Shown: positions 17,153-26,124, counted from the stretch's first letter. The stretch: 64,000 nt of DNA from Pelomonas cellulosilytica (GCF_021353265.1 NZ_JAJTWU010000005.1:248001-312000); one strand, 5' to 3'. A program made the numbers and translations. The notes: generated by a model from the sequence alone, not told the origin.

Positions 17153-18424
17153 ATGCCCAACCTGTCCTTCGTCTCGCCCACGCGCAACAGTCCGTGGGGC
17201 ACCTACCTGTCGCAGATCGACGCGGTCGAGCCCTACCTGGGCTCGCTGAGCAAGTGGGTGGAGACGCTGCGCCGCCCGAAGCGGGCGCTGATCGTCGACA
17301 TCCCCATCGAGATGGACAACGGCACCGTGGCCCATTTCGAGGGCTACCGCGTGCAGCACAGCCTGACACGCGGCCCTGGCAAGGGCGGCGTGCGCTACCA
17401 CCCGGACGTGACGCTGGAAGAGGTGATGGCGCTGTCGGCCTGGATGACGATCAAGAACGCCGCGGTCAACCTGCCCTACGGCGGCGCCAAGGGCGGCATC
17501 CGGCTCGACCCGCGGCAGCTGTCGCTGAAGGAGCTGGAAAAGGTCACGCGCCGCTACACCAGCGAGATCGGCATCATCATCGGCCCGACGCAGGACATCC
17601 CCGCACCGGACGTGAACACCAACGGCCAGATCATGGCCTGGATGATGGACACCTACTCGATGAACACCGGCGCGACAGCGACCGGCGTCGTCACCGGCAA
17701 GCCCATCCCGCTGGGCGGCTCGCTGGGCCGCGTGGCCGCCACCGGCCGCGGCGTGTTCGTCGTCGGCCGCGAGGCGATGCGGCGGCTGAACATGGAGATG
17801 GACGGCGCCCGCATCGCGGTGCAGGGCTTCGGCAACGTGGGCTCGATCGCCGCCAAGCTGTTCGCCGCCAACGGCGCCAAGATCGTTGCCGTGCAGGACC
17901 ACACCGGCACGATCCACAACGACAACGGTTTCGACATGCAGAGCCTGCTGGACCATGTCGCACAGACGCGCGGCGTCGCCGGCTTCAAGGGCGGCGAGAT
18001 GATCGCCAACGAGGACTTCTGGAATGTTCGCAGCGATGTGCTGATCCCGGCCGCGCTGGAAGGTCAGATCACCGCAGAGCGCGCGCAGCGCCTGGCCACG
18101 CGCCTGGTGCTGGAAGGCGCCAACGGCCCGACCACGCCCGACGGCGAGGCCGTGCTGGCCGATCGCGGCATCGTCGTTGTGCCCGACGTCATCGCCAACG
18201 CCGGCGGCGTAACGGTGTCGTACTTCGAGTGGGTGCAGGACTTCAGCTCGTTCTTCTGGACCGAGGACGAGATCAACGTGCGCCTGGACAAGATCATGAT
18301 CGGCGCGTTCAAGCACATCTGGGAGACCGGCGAGCAGCACAAGATCCCGCTGCGCACGGCGGCCTTCACCGTGGCGTGCACGCGCGTGCTTCAGGCGCGC
18401 GAGGAACGCGGCCTCTATCCCTGA
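17153..18424 (+). CDS. gdhA: Glutamate dehydrogenase (Glu/Leu/Phe/Val dehydrogenase family)
   Basis: The start is ATG 17153 ([20 protein letters not shown]), giving 423 residues, the usual size of the hexameric class. It interconverts L-glutamate and 2-oxoglutarate plus ammonia in the cytoplasm. Substrate-site residues are in [11 protein letters not shown] (Lys77) and [18 protein letters not shown] (Lys101; catalytic Lys113). The Rossmann fold has [14 protein letters not shown]. An acidic/neutral residue pattern after the GxGxxG strand (VQDHTG) leans towards NAD rather than NADP, but this is weak. It is monocistronic and ends in a strong terminator. Confidence 0.95.
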   Translation: MPNLSFVSPTRNSPWGTYLSQIDAVEPYLGSLSKWVETLRRPKRALIVDIPIEMDNGTVAHFEGYRVQHSLTRGPGKGGVRYHPDVTLEEVMALSAWMTIKNAAVNLPYGGAKGGIRLDPRQLSLKELEKVTRRYTSEIGIIIGPTQDIPAPDVNTNGQIMAWMMDTYSMNTGATATGVVTGKPIPLGGSLGRVAATGRGVFVVGREAMRRLNMEMDGARIAVQGFGNVGSIAAKLFAANGAKIVAVQDHTGTIHNDNGFDMQSLLDHVAQTRGVAGFKGGEMIANEDFWNVRSDVLIPAALEGQITAERAQRLATRLVLEGANGPTTPDGEAVLADRGIVVVPDVIANAGGVTVSYFEWVQDFSSFFWTEDEINVRLDKIMIGAFKHIWETGEQHKIPLRTAAFTVACTRVLQAREERGLYP

Positions 18425-18453
18425 GTTGACGGCCCCAGCCGCCTCAACGCCTC

Positions 18454-18479
18454 AAGCCCGCCACCCGGCGGGCTTTTTT
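18454..18479 (+). terminator. Rho-independent terminator of gdhA
   Basis: AAGCCCGCC at 18454-18462 pairs with GGCGGGCTT at 18467-18475 around a 4-nt loop and runs into TTTT. It lies 30 nt after the gdhA stop. Confidence 0.9.
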
Positions 18480-18485
18480 GCGGGG

Positions 18486-18929
18486 TCAGTCCTTGACGAC
18501 AGCGCCGGTACCGTCCAGGACGCGCAGCGTGACCGGGATGGCGCCCGCGACGCTCTGCGTGACGGTGCAGTAGTCCTCGAAGGTGTCCAGCACGCGCTGC
18601 AGATGGCCGAGCTCCGCAGCCGGCCGGCCCAGGTGCAGGTCCACCGCCAGGCCCTGCACGCGGTTGCGCCCGCGCTCGTTGCGGCCGACGGTGGCCCTGA
18701 CCTCGGTGCGCAGCGGCGACGGGTCGTCCTTGTACTTCTGGCAGGCGAACCAGATCGACGCGCTCAGGCAGTTGCCCACCGCGGAGGCCAGCAGCTCCAC
18801 AGGGTCAGGCCCGAGGCCCGTACCCAGCGGCGGCGGCTCGTCGGCCAGCAGCACCGGCAGCTCCGGCGCGTAATGGTGCTCGAACTGGTAGCCCTGGCGC
18901 TGGATCAGGGTGACGCTGGGTTGGTCCAT
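18486..18929 (-). CDS. OsmC family protein
   Basis: ATG 18929 is preceded by GGAG at a good distance; the product has 147 residues. The OsmC/YhfA fold is recognised from LGTGLGPDPVELLASAVGNC (with the conserved Cys after LASAVGN), followed by VEDYC-like TFEDYCTVTQSV, carrying the second Cys. OsmC proteins are thiol-dependent organic hydroperoxide reductases; the YhfA branch is less characterised. Both Cys are present, consistent with activity. It is convergent with gdhA and precedes the MFS gene by 28 nt on the same strand; as the downstream gene it may be cotranscribed with that exporter. Confidence 0.85.
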   Translation of the reverse strand: MDQPSVTLIQRQGYQFEHHYAPELPVLLADEPPPLGTGLGPDPVELLASAVGNCLSASIWFACQKYKDDPSPLRTEVRATVGRNERGRNRVQGLAVDLHLGRPAAELGHLQRVLDTFEDYCTVTQSVAGAIPVTLRVLDGTGAVVKD

Positions 18930-18957
18930 CAAAAACTCCTAGGTGGCGGCAAGGCGC

Positions 18958-20259
18958 CTATCTGAACACCGCCGGGTACTGGCGGCGATACCAGTCGGCA
19001 ATCTCGTCATGCCCCAGGCTGAGGAACTCCCGCAGCCGTGGCACGGCCAGGAAGCCCAGCACGCAGGCCGCCATCATCAGGCCCCAGACCGTATAGACGT
19101 GGGCGACGCTGTGGTGGACCAGCGCTGCGCCGACAAGGGCCGGGCCGATGGCACCGGCCACGCGCGTGGTCATCGCGCCGGCGGCGAGCAGGCGGACGCG
19201 GTACTCCCGCGGGATGGCCAGCGCACGGTGCGTGGCGCCGACCAGGCTCATGGACGCATTGCAGAAGCCCGCGGCCAGCAGCGCCGCAAGCAGCAGCCCT
19301 GGGGCGCCCGCCAGGCCGGCGGCGGCCAGCGCCACGCCCTCCAGGCAGCCCAGGCCCACCCGGACGCGGTAGCGGCCGAAACGGCGCACCAGCCTCTGCG
19401 CGCCGAAGAGGCTGCCCAGCAATACTCCCAGCGACAACGCCCCGAGGCTCAGCCCCAGCCAGGCCCCGGCCAGGCCGAGCGACTGCACCTTGAGCGGAAC
19501 GAGCAGCCCCACGGCCGGCCCCTGGAAGATCCACACGATGAAGTTCACGGCCGTCCAGCCGCGCTCCATCGGCACGTGCCATTTGGCGGCCAGCCCTGCG
19601 CACAGGTCGCCCCACCAGGCGCCGAGCGCGCGTGGCCGCGACGGCGCGGCAGCGGTGCGCGGCAAGCGCCAGGCCACAGCCAGCGCAAACAAGAGCAGCC
19701 CGGCGCAGCCCTCAAGCGCCGGGGCAACGCCGGCCACACCCAACGCCGCACCAGCCAGCAGCGGCCCCAGCACGCCGCCCAGGGCCTGCAACGCCTTGCG
19801 CAGGCGCAGCGCCGTCGGCAGCTGCGCCGGGGCGACAAGTTCGGCCAGCACGGTCTCCCGGGCGGGGTCGACAAACGCAGCAGCGCCGGCCTGCAGGCCG
19901 GCCAGCACCGCCAGTGTTACGACGTGGAACGCGCCGGTCGCCGACAAGGTCGTCAGCAGCGCGGCAACCAGCGCCAGCCCGCCCAGGCCCCCGCGGATCT
20001 GGCATGTCTTGCAGAGGCGGTCGCCGAACGGGGACACGGCCGGCGCAATGAAGAAGCCCACGACGGCGAGCGTCACGCTGAAGGTGGTGATCGCCGCGGC
20101 GCCGCCCTGACCCGTAATCCACCAGGGCAGGATGACGGCCATGCCGAGCTCGCCAACGAGCACCAGGACGTCCACGGCCAGCAGCCGGCCCAGCGCCGGG
20201 TTGGTGCGCAACAGGGCGAGGAACTCGGCGGGAATCAGGGGCGGCCTGCGCAACGGCAT
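18958..20259 (-). CDS. Major facilitator superfamily transporter
   Basis: The chosen ATG at 20259 (MPLRRPPLIPAEFLALLRTN) gives 433 residues. About 12 hydrophobic segments are visible, with the cytoplasmic loop after TM2-3 containing SPFGDRLCKT and a central loop of basic residues (PRTAAAPSRPRALG). The layout DPARETVLAELV between TM4 and TM5 matches the MFS_3/EntS-like drug or siderophore exporters. The substrate cannot be read from sequence. It faces an OsmC gene downstream and diverges from a lipoprotein gene. Confidence 0.85.
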   Translation of the reverse strand: MPLRRPPLIPAEFLALLRTNPALGRLLAVDVLVLVGELGMAVILPWWITGQGGAAAITTFSVTLAVVGFFIAPAVSPFGDRLCKTCQIRGGLGGLALVAALLTTLSATGAFHVVTLAVLAGLQAGAAAFVDPARETVLAELVAPAQLPTALRLRKALQALGGVLGPLLAGAALGVAGVAPALEGCAGLLLFALAVAWRLPRTAAAPSRPRALGAWWGDLCAGLAAKWHVPMERGWTAVNFIVWIFQGPAVGLLVPLKVQSLGLAGAWLGLSLGALSLGVLLGSLFGAQRLVRRFGRYRVRVGLGCLEGVALAAAGLAGAPGLLLAALLAAGFCNASMSLVGATHRALAIPREYRVRLLAAGAMTTRVAGAIGPALVGAALVHHSVAHVYTVWGLMMAACVLGFLAVPRLREFLSLGHDEIADWYRRQYPAVFR

Positions 20260-20447
20260 GCCGGAATTGTGCGGACCACCGACCAGGCAACGCCGGGACC
20301 GCCCGAGGCGAAGCCGCCGCCGCATCGCCTAAAGTCGGCCGCAGCTGTCATCGGCCGGGCGGCCCGGCACGTTGACGGTGGCCAGCCGCTCCGGCTTTAC
20401 GGACGGACACCGGCCCGCAGCCTGCCGACAACGGAATAATCCCCCTC

Positions 20448-21008
20448 ATGCATCGCACCCGCTCCCTGTTGTCGATGGCCGGCCTTGCCTTGCTTCTGGC
20501 CGGCTGCGGTGGCCTGCCGTCAGCCTCGTCCGACAAGTCCGGCAAGGTCTACCAGCGCGAGAGCTTCTCCGCAGAAGAGACCTTTTCCCGCCTGTTCGAC
20601 GCGAATGTCGACGCCACCTGCGAGGCCGCCCGCCGGGCCCTGCTGAGCCAGGGCTACGTCATCAGTAAGGCTGACAGCGGCGTCGTGCGCGGCACGAAGA
20701 ACTTCCAGCCCGAGGGCGAGGTGCACGTGGAGATCGCGTTCAACGTGGTCTGCGTCGGCGACGGCCCCAAGCAGCAGATCGCCACGGCCTACGTCAGCGC
20801 GCAGCAGGACCGCTATGCGCTCAAGAAGAACCCCCAGGCGGCAAGCCTGGGCGTCAGCGCGTTGGGCTCGATTTCGGTGCCGTTGTCGTCCACGCAGGAT
20901 TCGCTCGTCAAGGTCGCGTCCGAGACGATTCCCGCCGGTGAGTTCTACGACCGTTTCTTCACGCTGATGCAGCGCATGCTGCGCGAGAACACCAGCAACG
21001 AACGCTGA
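20448..21008 (+). CDS. DUF2242-like lipoprotein
   Basis: A 186-residue predicted lipoprotein: MHRTRSLLSMAGLALLLAG followed by Cys19-type lipobox (L-A-G-C). The mature domain includes SAEETFSRLFDANVDATCEA, ALLSQGYVISKADSGVVRG and VHVEIAFNVVCVGDG, and ends with YDRFFTLMQRML. This pattern fits the DUF2242 family of betaproteobacterial lipoproteins as I remember it. Function is unknown. It is followed 10 nt later by an uncharacterised cytoplasmic gene, so the two probably form an operon. Confidence 0.7.
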   Translation: MHRTRSLLSMAGLALLLAGCGGLPSASSDKSGKVYQRESFSAEETFSRLFDANVDATCEAARRALLSQGYVISKADSGVVRGTKNFQPEGEVHVEIAFNVVCVGDGPKQQIATAYVSAQQDRYALKKNPQAASLGVSALGSISVPLSSTQDSLVKVASETIPAGEFYDRFFTLMQRMLRENTSNER

Positions 21009-21018
21009 GGGCCGTGGC

Positions 21019-21708
21019 ATGAGCCGCCTGCAATCGCAATGGCAGCGCCTGTACGAGCCCGCGTCCGACGGGCGAGACGGCGCCGTGCGGGCATTGGTGC
21101 TGGAGGTGGCACGGCCCGCGGACTGGGAGCCGCTGTCCCGCGTGTGGCGCGGCGTGCAGGCCGACCTGCAGCTGCCGGCGCCAGCCATCGCCGTGTCGGG
21201 CAGCGACGGGCTGCAGCTGTGGTTCTCGCTGCGGGAGGCAGTGGACGTCGCAGCGGCGGCACTGTTCCTACAGCGGCTGCAGGACCGCTACCTGGCCGAT
21301 CTGGCGCCCGCCCGCGTGCGGGCCATGCCATCCACCCGCGAGCCGGCCTGGCAGGCCCCGCGGGTGCCGGCGCCGCAGCCGGGTACCGAAAACTGGTCGG
21401 CCTTCGTCGCGCCGGACCTGGCACCGGTGTTCGGCGAGACGCCCTGGCTGGACATCCCGCCTGGCACCGATGGCCAGGCCGACCTGCTGGCACGGCTGCA
21501 GAGCATCGAGCCCGCCGCGTTCCAGGCCGCGATGGAATGCCTTGCCGGCCCCGCGACTTCCGCGCAACCCGCCGCGGCTGCGCCGGTACCCGCCAGCGCC
21601 ACCAGCGATGTCGACCCGCGGCGCTTCCTGCAGCGGGTGCTGAACGACGAGAGCGTCGCGCTGGCGCTGCGCATCGAAGCCGCCAAGGCGCTGCTCGGGC
21701 GGGCGTGA
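21019..21708 (+). CDS. Conserved hypothetical protein
   Basis: A 229-residue cytoplasmic protein beginning 10 nt after the lipoprotein gene. The N-terminal half (LVLEVARPADWEPLSRVWRG, AIAVSGSDGLQLWFSLREAV) looks like a compact alpha/beta domain. A Pro/Ala linker follows, and the C-terminal 40 residues (DPRRFLQRVLNDESVALALRIEAAKAL) form a helical tail. I recognise no family. The codon use is typical of the core genome, so it is a genuine gene. Confidence 0.65.
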   Translation: MSRLQSQWQRLYEPASDGRDGAVRALVLEVARPADWEPLSRVWRGVQADLQLPAPAIAVSGSDGLQLWFSLREAVDVAAAALFLQRLQDRYLADLAPARVRAMPSTREPAWQAPRVPAPQPGTENWSAFVAPDLAPVFGETPWLDIPPGTDGQADLLARLQSIEPAAFQAAMECLAGPATSAQPAAAAPVPASATSDVDPRRFLQRVLNDESVALALRIEAAKALLGRA

Positions 21709-21743
21709 CCGGCGGCGGGGCGGCACGGCCTCGCGAGCCGTCG

Positions 21744-22139
21744 TCAGGCCGTCGCCGGCACCAGCGTGTGGGCGTCCCGCGCCAGCCGCCAGCGGCCCGC
21801 CTCCTTGCGGTAGACGGTGAGCCGGTCGCCCGCCAGCGTCATCGTGTCGCCGCCGGCGCGCGGCGTCAGCGTCAGGGCGTCACGGCAGCGGGTGTAGGCC
21901 AGTTCGCCGACCACGACGATCTCCTGCAGCTCGCTGTCGCAATGCACGCGGAACCGCTCGTGAGCTCCGGCGAAGGTAGCCTGAAACACCGCCTGGCCGA
22001 ACGGTGCCTGGCCCGGGCCCATCAGCACCATGTCGTCGGTGGCGAGCTGCAGCAGCGCGGGGAAGTCGCCGGCATTGACGGCGGCCATCCAGGTGGCGTG
22101 GTGGTGGCGGATTACCTGCTCGTCGGCATTCATCTGCAT
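21744..22139 (-). CDS. NTF2-like (SnoaL/SgcJ type) protein at the end of the ECF42 operon
   Basis: The start ATG 22139 (MQMNADEQVIRHHHATWMAA; ATG 22133 possible) gives 131 residues of the NTF2-like fold: an N-terminal helix (WMAAVNAGDFPALLQLATDD), then strands MVLMGPGQAPFG, IVVVGELAYTRCRD and the terminal GRWRLARDAHTLVP. This matches the SgcJ/EcaC and SnoaL-like groups. It begins 8 nt after the sigma factor stop and is the last gene of the operon. ECF sigma factors of the related ECF41 group carry such a domain fused at the C-terminus, so a separate one here is suggestive, but its job is unknown. Confidence 0.8.
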   Translation of the reverse strand: MQMNADEQVIRHHHATWMAAVNAGDFPALLQLATDDMVLMGPGQAPFGQAVFQATFAGAHERFRVHCDSELQEIVVVGELAYTRCRDALTLTPRAGGDTMTLAGDRLTVYRKEAGRWRLARDAHTLVPATA

Positions 22140-22147
22140 GTCCCTTC

Positions 22148-23407
22148 TCAACTGGCGAGCCGCCGGGCCCGCTCCAGCAGCAGCATCCGCTGCACGTCGT
22201 TCTCGGTCAATTCCGCCGCGCGCAGGTAGGCCTCGCGCGCCTCGCCCACGCGGCCCAGGCGCTCCAGCACGTCGGCCTGCGCGCCGGCAAGATACGGGTA
22301 GCGCTTGAGCTGCGGCTCGCCGGCCAGCGCCTCCAGCAGCGGCAGCGCCGCGGCGGGGCCGTCGGCAAAGCTCACCGCCAGAGCCCGGTTGAGCGCCACG
22401 ACGGGCGACGGATTCAGTGCCAGCAGCCGGTCGTAGCCGGCCACGATGGCGTGCCAATCGGTGTCCTTGGCACGGGCGGCGCGCGCGTGGCAGGCGGCGA
22501 TCGCGGCCTGCAGCGTGTACGGCCCGGGCTCGCCGAGGCCCAGCGCGCGGTCCAGCGCCGCCAGGCCGCGGCGGATCAGCAGCGGGTCCCACTTGCGGCG
22601 GTCCTGGTCGGGCAGCAGCACGGGCCGGCCCTGGACGTCCAGCCGTGCGGGCAGGCGCGAGGCCTGGATCTCCAGCAGCGCGGCCAGGCCGTGGACCTCG
22701 GGCTCGGCTGGTAGCAGGTGCTGCAGCTGCCGCGCCAGGCGCAGTGCCTCGTCGCACAGCGCCGGCCGCAGCAGGCTGGCGCCGCTGCCGGCGGTGTGGC
22801 CCTCGTTGAAGATCAGATAGACGACGGCCAGCACGGACGACAGGCGCTGCGCCCGCTCGTCGGCGTCCGGCAGCTCGAAGGCCTGGCCATGCAGCGCCTT
22901 CTTCGCGCGCACGATGCGCTGGGCGACGGTGGGCTCGGGCACGAGGAAGGCCCGGGCGATCTCGGCCGTCTCCAGCCCGCCCAGCAGCCGCAGCGTCAGC
23001 GCGACCTGCGCCTCGCGCGGCAGCACCGGGTGGCAGGCGATGAAGATGAGCCGCAGCAGCTCGTCACCGATCTCGGCCTGGTCGCGCGCGGCGTCGAGGT
23101 GGTCGACGAAGTCGGGCACGACATGGGTCTGGGCGGCCTCGTCGTCCGCGGCGAGGTGCTCGTGCTCGCGCTCCAGCATCGCGCGGCGGCGCAGCCGGTC
23201 CAGCGCCTTGTTGCGCGTGGCGGTCATCAGCCAGGCCGCGGGATTGGCCGGCGTGCCGTCACGCGGCCAGGCATCCAGCGCAGCGATGAGCGCGTCCTGC
23301 GCGCAGTCCTCGGCGTCGTCCAGGTCGCGTAACAGCTTGGCTGCGGCGCCCACGAGCCGGCTGCGCTCGATGCGCCAGACCCCGGCCGCCAGCTCCGCAT
23401 GGCTCAC
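22148..23407 (-). CDS. ECF42-group RNA polymerase sigma factor with C-terminal TPR-like extension
   Basis: The GTG at 23407 (MSHAELAAGVWRIERSRLVG) lies 4 nt after the preceding VOC gene; the product has 419 residues. Sigma region 2 is at 15-85 (LRDLDDAEDCAQDALIAALD, PAAWLMTATRNKALDRLRRR) and region 4 at 120-180 (LRLLGGLETAEIARAFLVPE, QRIVRAKKAL). The C-terminal 230 residues form the DUF6596/TPR-like extension typical of ECF42 (VYLIFNEGHTA, LNPSPVVALNRALAV). No anti-sigma factor is encoded; in ECF42 the extension itself controls activity. Association with a DGPF/YCII gene is the hallmark of the group. Confidence 0.93.
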   Translation of the reverse strand: MSHAELAAGVWRIERSRLVGAAAKLLRDLDDAEDCAQDALIAALDAWPRDGTPANPAAWLMTATRNKALDRLRRRAMLEREHEHLAADDEAAQTHVVPDFVDHLDAARDQAEIGDELLRLIFIACHPVLPREAQVALTLRLLGGLETAEIARAFLVPEPTVAQRIVRAKKALHGQAFELPDADERAQRLSSVLAVVYLIFNEGHTAGSGASLLRPALCDEALRLARQLQHLLPAEPEVHGLAALLEIQASRLPARLDVQGRPVLLPDQDRRKWDPLLIRRGLAALDRALGLGEPGPYTLQAAIAACHARAARAKDTDWHAIVAGYDRLLALNPSPVVALNRALAVSFADGPAAALPLLEALAGEPQLKRYPYLAGAQADVLERLGRVGEAREAYLRAAELTENDVQRMLLLERARRLAS

Positions 23408-23411
23408 CGGA

Positions 23412-23894
23412 TCAGGTCCCGTCGTAGACGCGCTGAAGCTGGGCGAGGTCGATCTTGCCCATGCCCCACAGCGCTTGCAAGACCCGCTGCACGCGAGCGC
23501 CATCGGGGTCCCGCACCATGTCGAACCATGCCGCCGGGATGATCTGCCACGACAGGCCCCACGCGTCTTCCACCCAACCGCAGGCCTTTTCGCGGCCGCC
23601 GCCAGCGGGCAATTGCTCCCAGAGGTGGTCGATCTCGGCCTGGTCCTGGCAGGCGACGGTCAGCGAGAACGCCTCGTTGAGCCTGAAGTGCGGCCCACCG
23701 TTGAAGGCCGTCATCTGCAGACCCAGCAGCTCGAACTGCTGGAGCATGACCGTGCCCGCCTCGCCGGGCGAGTCCGGTCCCCAGCGGTGCGTGTCGAGCA
23801 CCCGGCCCGTGCCGAAGGTCTCCAGGTAGTGCGCCACCGCGTCTTCGGCGCCGCGCTGGTACCAGATGAACGGGGTGAGTTTCTGGATCTGCAT
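23412..23894 (-). CDS. VOC-family protein (PhnB-like)
   Basis: This 160-residue protein belongs to the PhnB/3-demethylubiquinone-methyltransferase-like branch of the VOC superfamily: QKLTPFIWYQRGAEDAVAHY at the start, then GPHFRLNEAFSLTVACQDQAEID, GWVEDAWGLSWQIIP and the C-terminal RVLQALWGMGKIDLAQLQ. Such proteins bind small molecules or metal; the reaction is not known. It lies 10 nt after the second VOC gene and 4 nt before the sigma factor, so it is inside the operon. Confidence 0.88.
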   Translation of the reverse strand: MQIQKLTPFIWYQRGAEDAVAHYLETFGTGRVLDTHRWGPDSPGEAGTVMLQQFELLGLQMTAFNGGPHFRLNEAFSLTVACQDQAEIDHLWEQLPAGGGREKACGWVEDAWGLSWQIIPAAWFDMVRDPDGARVQRVLQALWGMGKIDLAQLQRVYDGT

Positions 23895-23904
23895 AGCGGT
23901 CTCC

Positions 23905-24318
23905 TCAGCGCTGGCCCGGGCTGCCGCTCATGTAGACCAGTTCCCAGATGTGGCCGTCCAGGTCCTCGAAGCCATGGCCGTACATGAAGCCATGGTCCTG
24001 CGGCTCGCGCGGCACGCTGGCGCCGGCGGCGCGGGCCTTGGCAACGAGGCTGTCGACCTCCTCGCGGCTCTCGCAGCTCAGGCAGACGAGCACCTCGGTG
24101 CTGGTCTTGGCATCGGCGATGGGCTTGCTGGTGAAGCCCTTGGCAAAGTCCTCGGTGAGCAGCATCGCGAACAGGTTGTCGCCCAGGATGAGGCTGGCGC
24201 CGACATCGTTGGTGAACTGCGGGTTGAACTGGTAGCCCATGGCCTCGAAGAAGGCCTTGCTGGCAGGCAGGTTCTTGCATGGCAGGTTGACGAAGATCTG
24301 CTTGTGCATGGTGGTCAT
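23905..24318 (-). CDS. VOC-family glyoxalase-like protein
   Basis: A 137-residue VOC protein. The N-terminal module (KQIFVNLPCKNLPASKAFFE) and C-terminal module (HGFEDLDGHIWELVYM) have the paired beta-alpha-beta-beta-beta design of the glyoxalase/bleomycin resistance fold, with a possible metal Glu in HIWEL. It overlaps the stop of the preceding VOC gene by 4 nt. The middle VOC of three in this operon; substrate unknown. Confidence 0.88.
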   Translation of the reverse strand: MTTMHKQIFVNLPCKNLPASKAFFEAMGYQFNPQFTNDVGASLILGDNLFAMLLTEDFAKGFTSKPIADAKTSTEVLVCLSCESREEVDSLVAKARAAGASVPREPQDHGFMYGHGFEDLDGHIWELVYMSGSPGQR

Positions 24319-24719
24319 TGCGGTTGGGCCTTGGGTTGGACGAGATGGATGAAGTTGCCGCAGCCGTCCTCGAACATGACCGCCGTGATCGGCCCCATGT
24401 CCTCCGGCTCGCCATGAACGATAACGCCGCGTTCGCGCAGCGTCTTCGCTTCGGCCGCCACGTCGGTGGTGACGAAGGCGGTCGCCGGCCGACGGGCCGC
24501 GTACAGCGCCTGCTGGAACAGCCGGCCCGGCTCGAAGTAGCGCGTGCCTTCCAGCGCCAACTCCACGCCGTGCACGCCGTCGGGCGAGACGACGGTGAGC
24601 CAGCGGTAGGTCTCGCCCATCGGGATGTCGGCCATCTTCCTGAAGCCAAGCTTGGCGGTGTAGAAGGCCAGGGCCTTGTCCTGGTCGTCCACAAAAATGC
24701 TGGCGATCTTGATCTGCAT
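24315..24719 (-). CDS. VOC-family glyoxalase-like protein
   Basis: A 134-residue VOC protein: KIASIFVDDQDKALAFYTAK at the start and MGPITAVMFEDGCGNFIHLV near the end are the two half-barrel signatures. The His/Glu pattern typical of true glyoxalase I metal sites is incomplete, so it may bind rather than convert a ligand. It lies 12 nt after an SRPBCC gene and its stop overlaps the next VOC start (4 nt). Confidence 0.88.
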   Translation of the reverse strand: MQIKIASIFVDDQDKALAFYTAKLGFRKMADIPMGETYRWLTVVSPDGVHGVELALEGTRYFEPGRLFQQALYAARRPATAFVTTDVAAEAKTLRERGVIVHGEPEDMGPITAVMFEDGCGNFIHLVQPKAQPQ

Positions 24720-24731
24720 GGGGTGCTCCGT

Positions 24732-25175
24732 TCAGGTTGGGGTTTCGGCGATGGTCTTCAGGCGCTGCAGCGCCTGGGGCCAGGTGGTCTGCAGGAAGTC
24801 GGTGAAACCGTCGTCCCAGCTTTGCAGGTGGACGGCCAGGTGCGTGCCATCCCGGGGCGTCGCGGTAAAGACGTAGCGTTCGTGCGCGGGCGCCTTAACG
24901 AGCGGGCTGCCCGCCACCGGGCGGCCCTCCTTGATCTCGCCGATGAGGCGCAGCGACAGGCGCTCGTGGGGCAGCGCCTCGTCGACAACCGCCTCCATGC
25001 CGAAGCCCTGCGGGTCCAGGAAGCGCAGCCGCCGGCCGGTCGCCCACACGCCCTCGTAGTACGAGCCCTCGGCGAAGGCGCGGGTCCAGTCGCGGTAGGC
25101 GAGCGGGTCGAACATGCAGTCCCACACGCGCTCGCGCGGGGCGGCGATGTCGATGCCGAAGTCAAGATCTTTCAT
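24732..25175 (-). CDS. SRPBCC (START/AHSA1-like) domain protein
   Basis: The ATG at 25175 overlaps the upstream SRPBCC stop (ATGA) and gives 147 residues: MKDLDFGIDIAAPRERVWDC, then DPLAYRDWTRAFAEGSYYEG, with the long C-terminal helix FTDFLQTTWPQALQRLKTIA. This is the helix-grip fold with a hydrophobic ligand cavity, AHSA1/polyketide-cyclase type. It is cytoplasmic. It sits in the ECF42 operon, where such proteins are common companions. Confidence 0.85.
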   Translation of the reverse strand: MKDLDFGIDIAAPRERVWDCMFDPLAYRDWTRAFAEGSYYEGVWATGRRLRFLDPQGFGMEAVVDEALPHERLSLRLIGEIKEGRPVAGSPLVKAPAHERYVFTATPRDGTHLAVHLQSWDDGFTDFLQTTWPQALQRLKTIAETPT

Positions 25176-25723
25176 GCGCGGGCCTCCACCAGCTGGCGCA
25201 GGTTCTGCAGCCCGTCCTCGAAGTCGCGGCCCACCATCTTGTCCATGTCGATGAACACGCCGATCAGCTTGCTGAGGAAGTTGGCCGGGCCTTGCATGCG
25301 CCACGTCACGTCGGTCGCGCCATCGGCCGCCTGCACGAGCGTGAACTCGGCGAGGTTGTGCGCCTCGAAGGGCTTGACGAAGTCGAGCTTCATCTGCACG
25401 GCGCGGCCCGGTTGCAGGCCGGTGATCTCCAGGCTGCCAGTGCCGACCTTGTCGCTCTCCCACATATAGCGCGAGCCGATGCCGCCGGCCAGGCCGGCGT
25501 ACTGGCCCTTGATGAGCGGGTCCTTGCGTTCGTAGGGGTTCCAGCGATTGAAGGCGCGCAGTTCGCTGACCAGCGGCCACAGCCGCTCGGCCGGCGCGGC
25601 GATGCGCAGCCGGCGCTCGACGCGGAAGTCGCTCGGCCGCGTGGACGCATAGGCCAGCAGCATCAGCAACGCGACACCCAGGCAGATGAAGACGATGGAC
25701 AGGTTGCTCATGGCCAGCCTCAT
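25172..25723 (-). CDS. Membrane-anchored SRPBCC family protein
   Basis: The start ATG 25723 overlaps the YCII stop by 4 nt (ATG 25711 is possible); 183 residues. An N-terminal hydrophobic segment (SIVFICLGVALLMLLAYA) anchors the protein in the inner membrane. The SRPBCC domain follows: ERRLRIAAPAERLWPLVSEL, FNRWNPYERKDP, and the C-terminal helix MDKMVGRDFEDGLQNLRQLV. It resembles the polyketide cyclase/dehydrase group. It is the second gene of the operon. Confidence 0.85.
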   Translation of the reverse strand: MRLAMSNLSIVFICLGVALLMLLAYASTRPSDFRVERRLRIAAPAERLWPLVSELRAFNRWNPYERKDPLIKGQYAGLAGGIGSRYMWESDKVGTGSLEITGLQPGRAVQMKLDFVKPFEAHNLAEFTLVQAADGATDVTWRMQGPANFLSKLIGVFIDMDKMVGRDFEDGLQNLRQLVEARA

Positions 25724-26124
25724 TCGGTGCGGACGGCCATGTCGCCGCCAGGCGCGAAATCGGCGTCCTCGTAGAGGCGCCGCACCTCGATCTCGCAGTC
25801 GATGCCGACAAAGGGCATCGGGAAGCGGCTGGCCCAGGCGCGGGCCTCCTCCTCGGAGCGCACCTGGATCAGCGTATAGCCGGCGATCAACTCCTTGGTT
25901 TCGGCGAACGGTCCGTCGACCGGCTCGCGGCTGCCATCGGCGCGGTAGCGCAGGCGCCAGCCATCGCGGCTGGGGCGCAGGCCGGCGCCGTCGAGCAGCA
26001 CGCCGGCGCGCGCCATCTCCTCGTGGAAGGCGCCCATCTCCTGGAAGAGCGGGGCGTAGTCGGGGCCGGGCGGGTCACCACGCTCGCTGACGGCGGTGGC
26101 GCGGACCTGGATCATGAATCGCAT
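25720..26124 (-). CDS. YCII-related DGPF-domain protein, first gene of the ECF42 operon
   Basis: A 134-residue YCII/DGPF protein: MRFMIQVRATAVSERGDPPG at the start, the DGPF signature at 70-73 within REPVDGPFAETKELIAGYTL, then the ferredoxin-like strand-helix units. DGPF proteins are the known genetic partners and targets of ECF42 sigma factors. The start is preceded by GGAGA at the right distance. It is the first gene behind the TGTCGA/CGTC promoter. Biochemical role is unresolved in the family. Confidence 0.92.
   Translation of the reverse strand: MRFMIQVRATAVSERGDPPGPDYAPLFQEMGAFHEEMARAGVLLDGAGLRPSRDGWRLRYRADGSREPVDGPFAETKELIAGYTLIQVRSEEEARAWASRFPMPFVGIDCEIEVRRLYEDADFAPGGDMAVRTE

Noticed and set aside
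19007-19615. Minus-strand 202-codon frame inside the MFS gene
   Set aside because: Out-of-frame shadow of the membrane protein; no independent start or conserved motif.
24318-25469. Plus-strand frame of 383 codons over the VOC and SRPBCC genes
   Set aside because: Antisense shadow of an operon of real genes.
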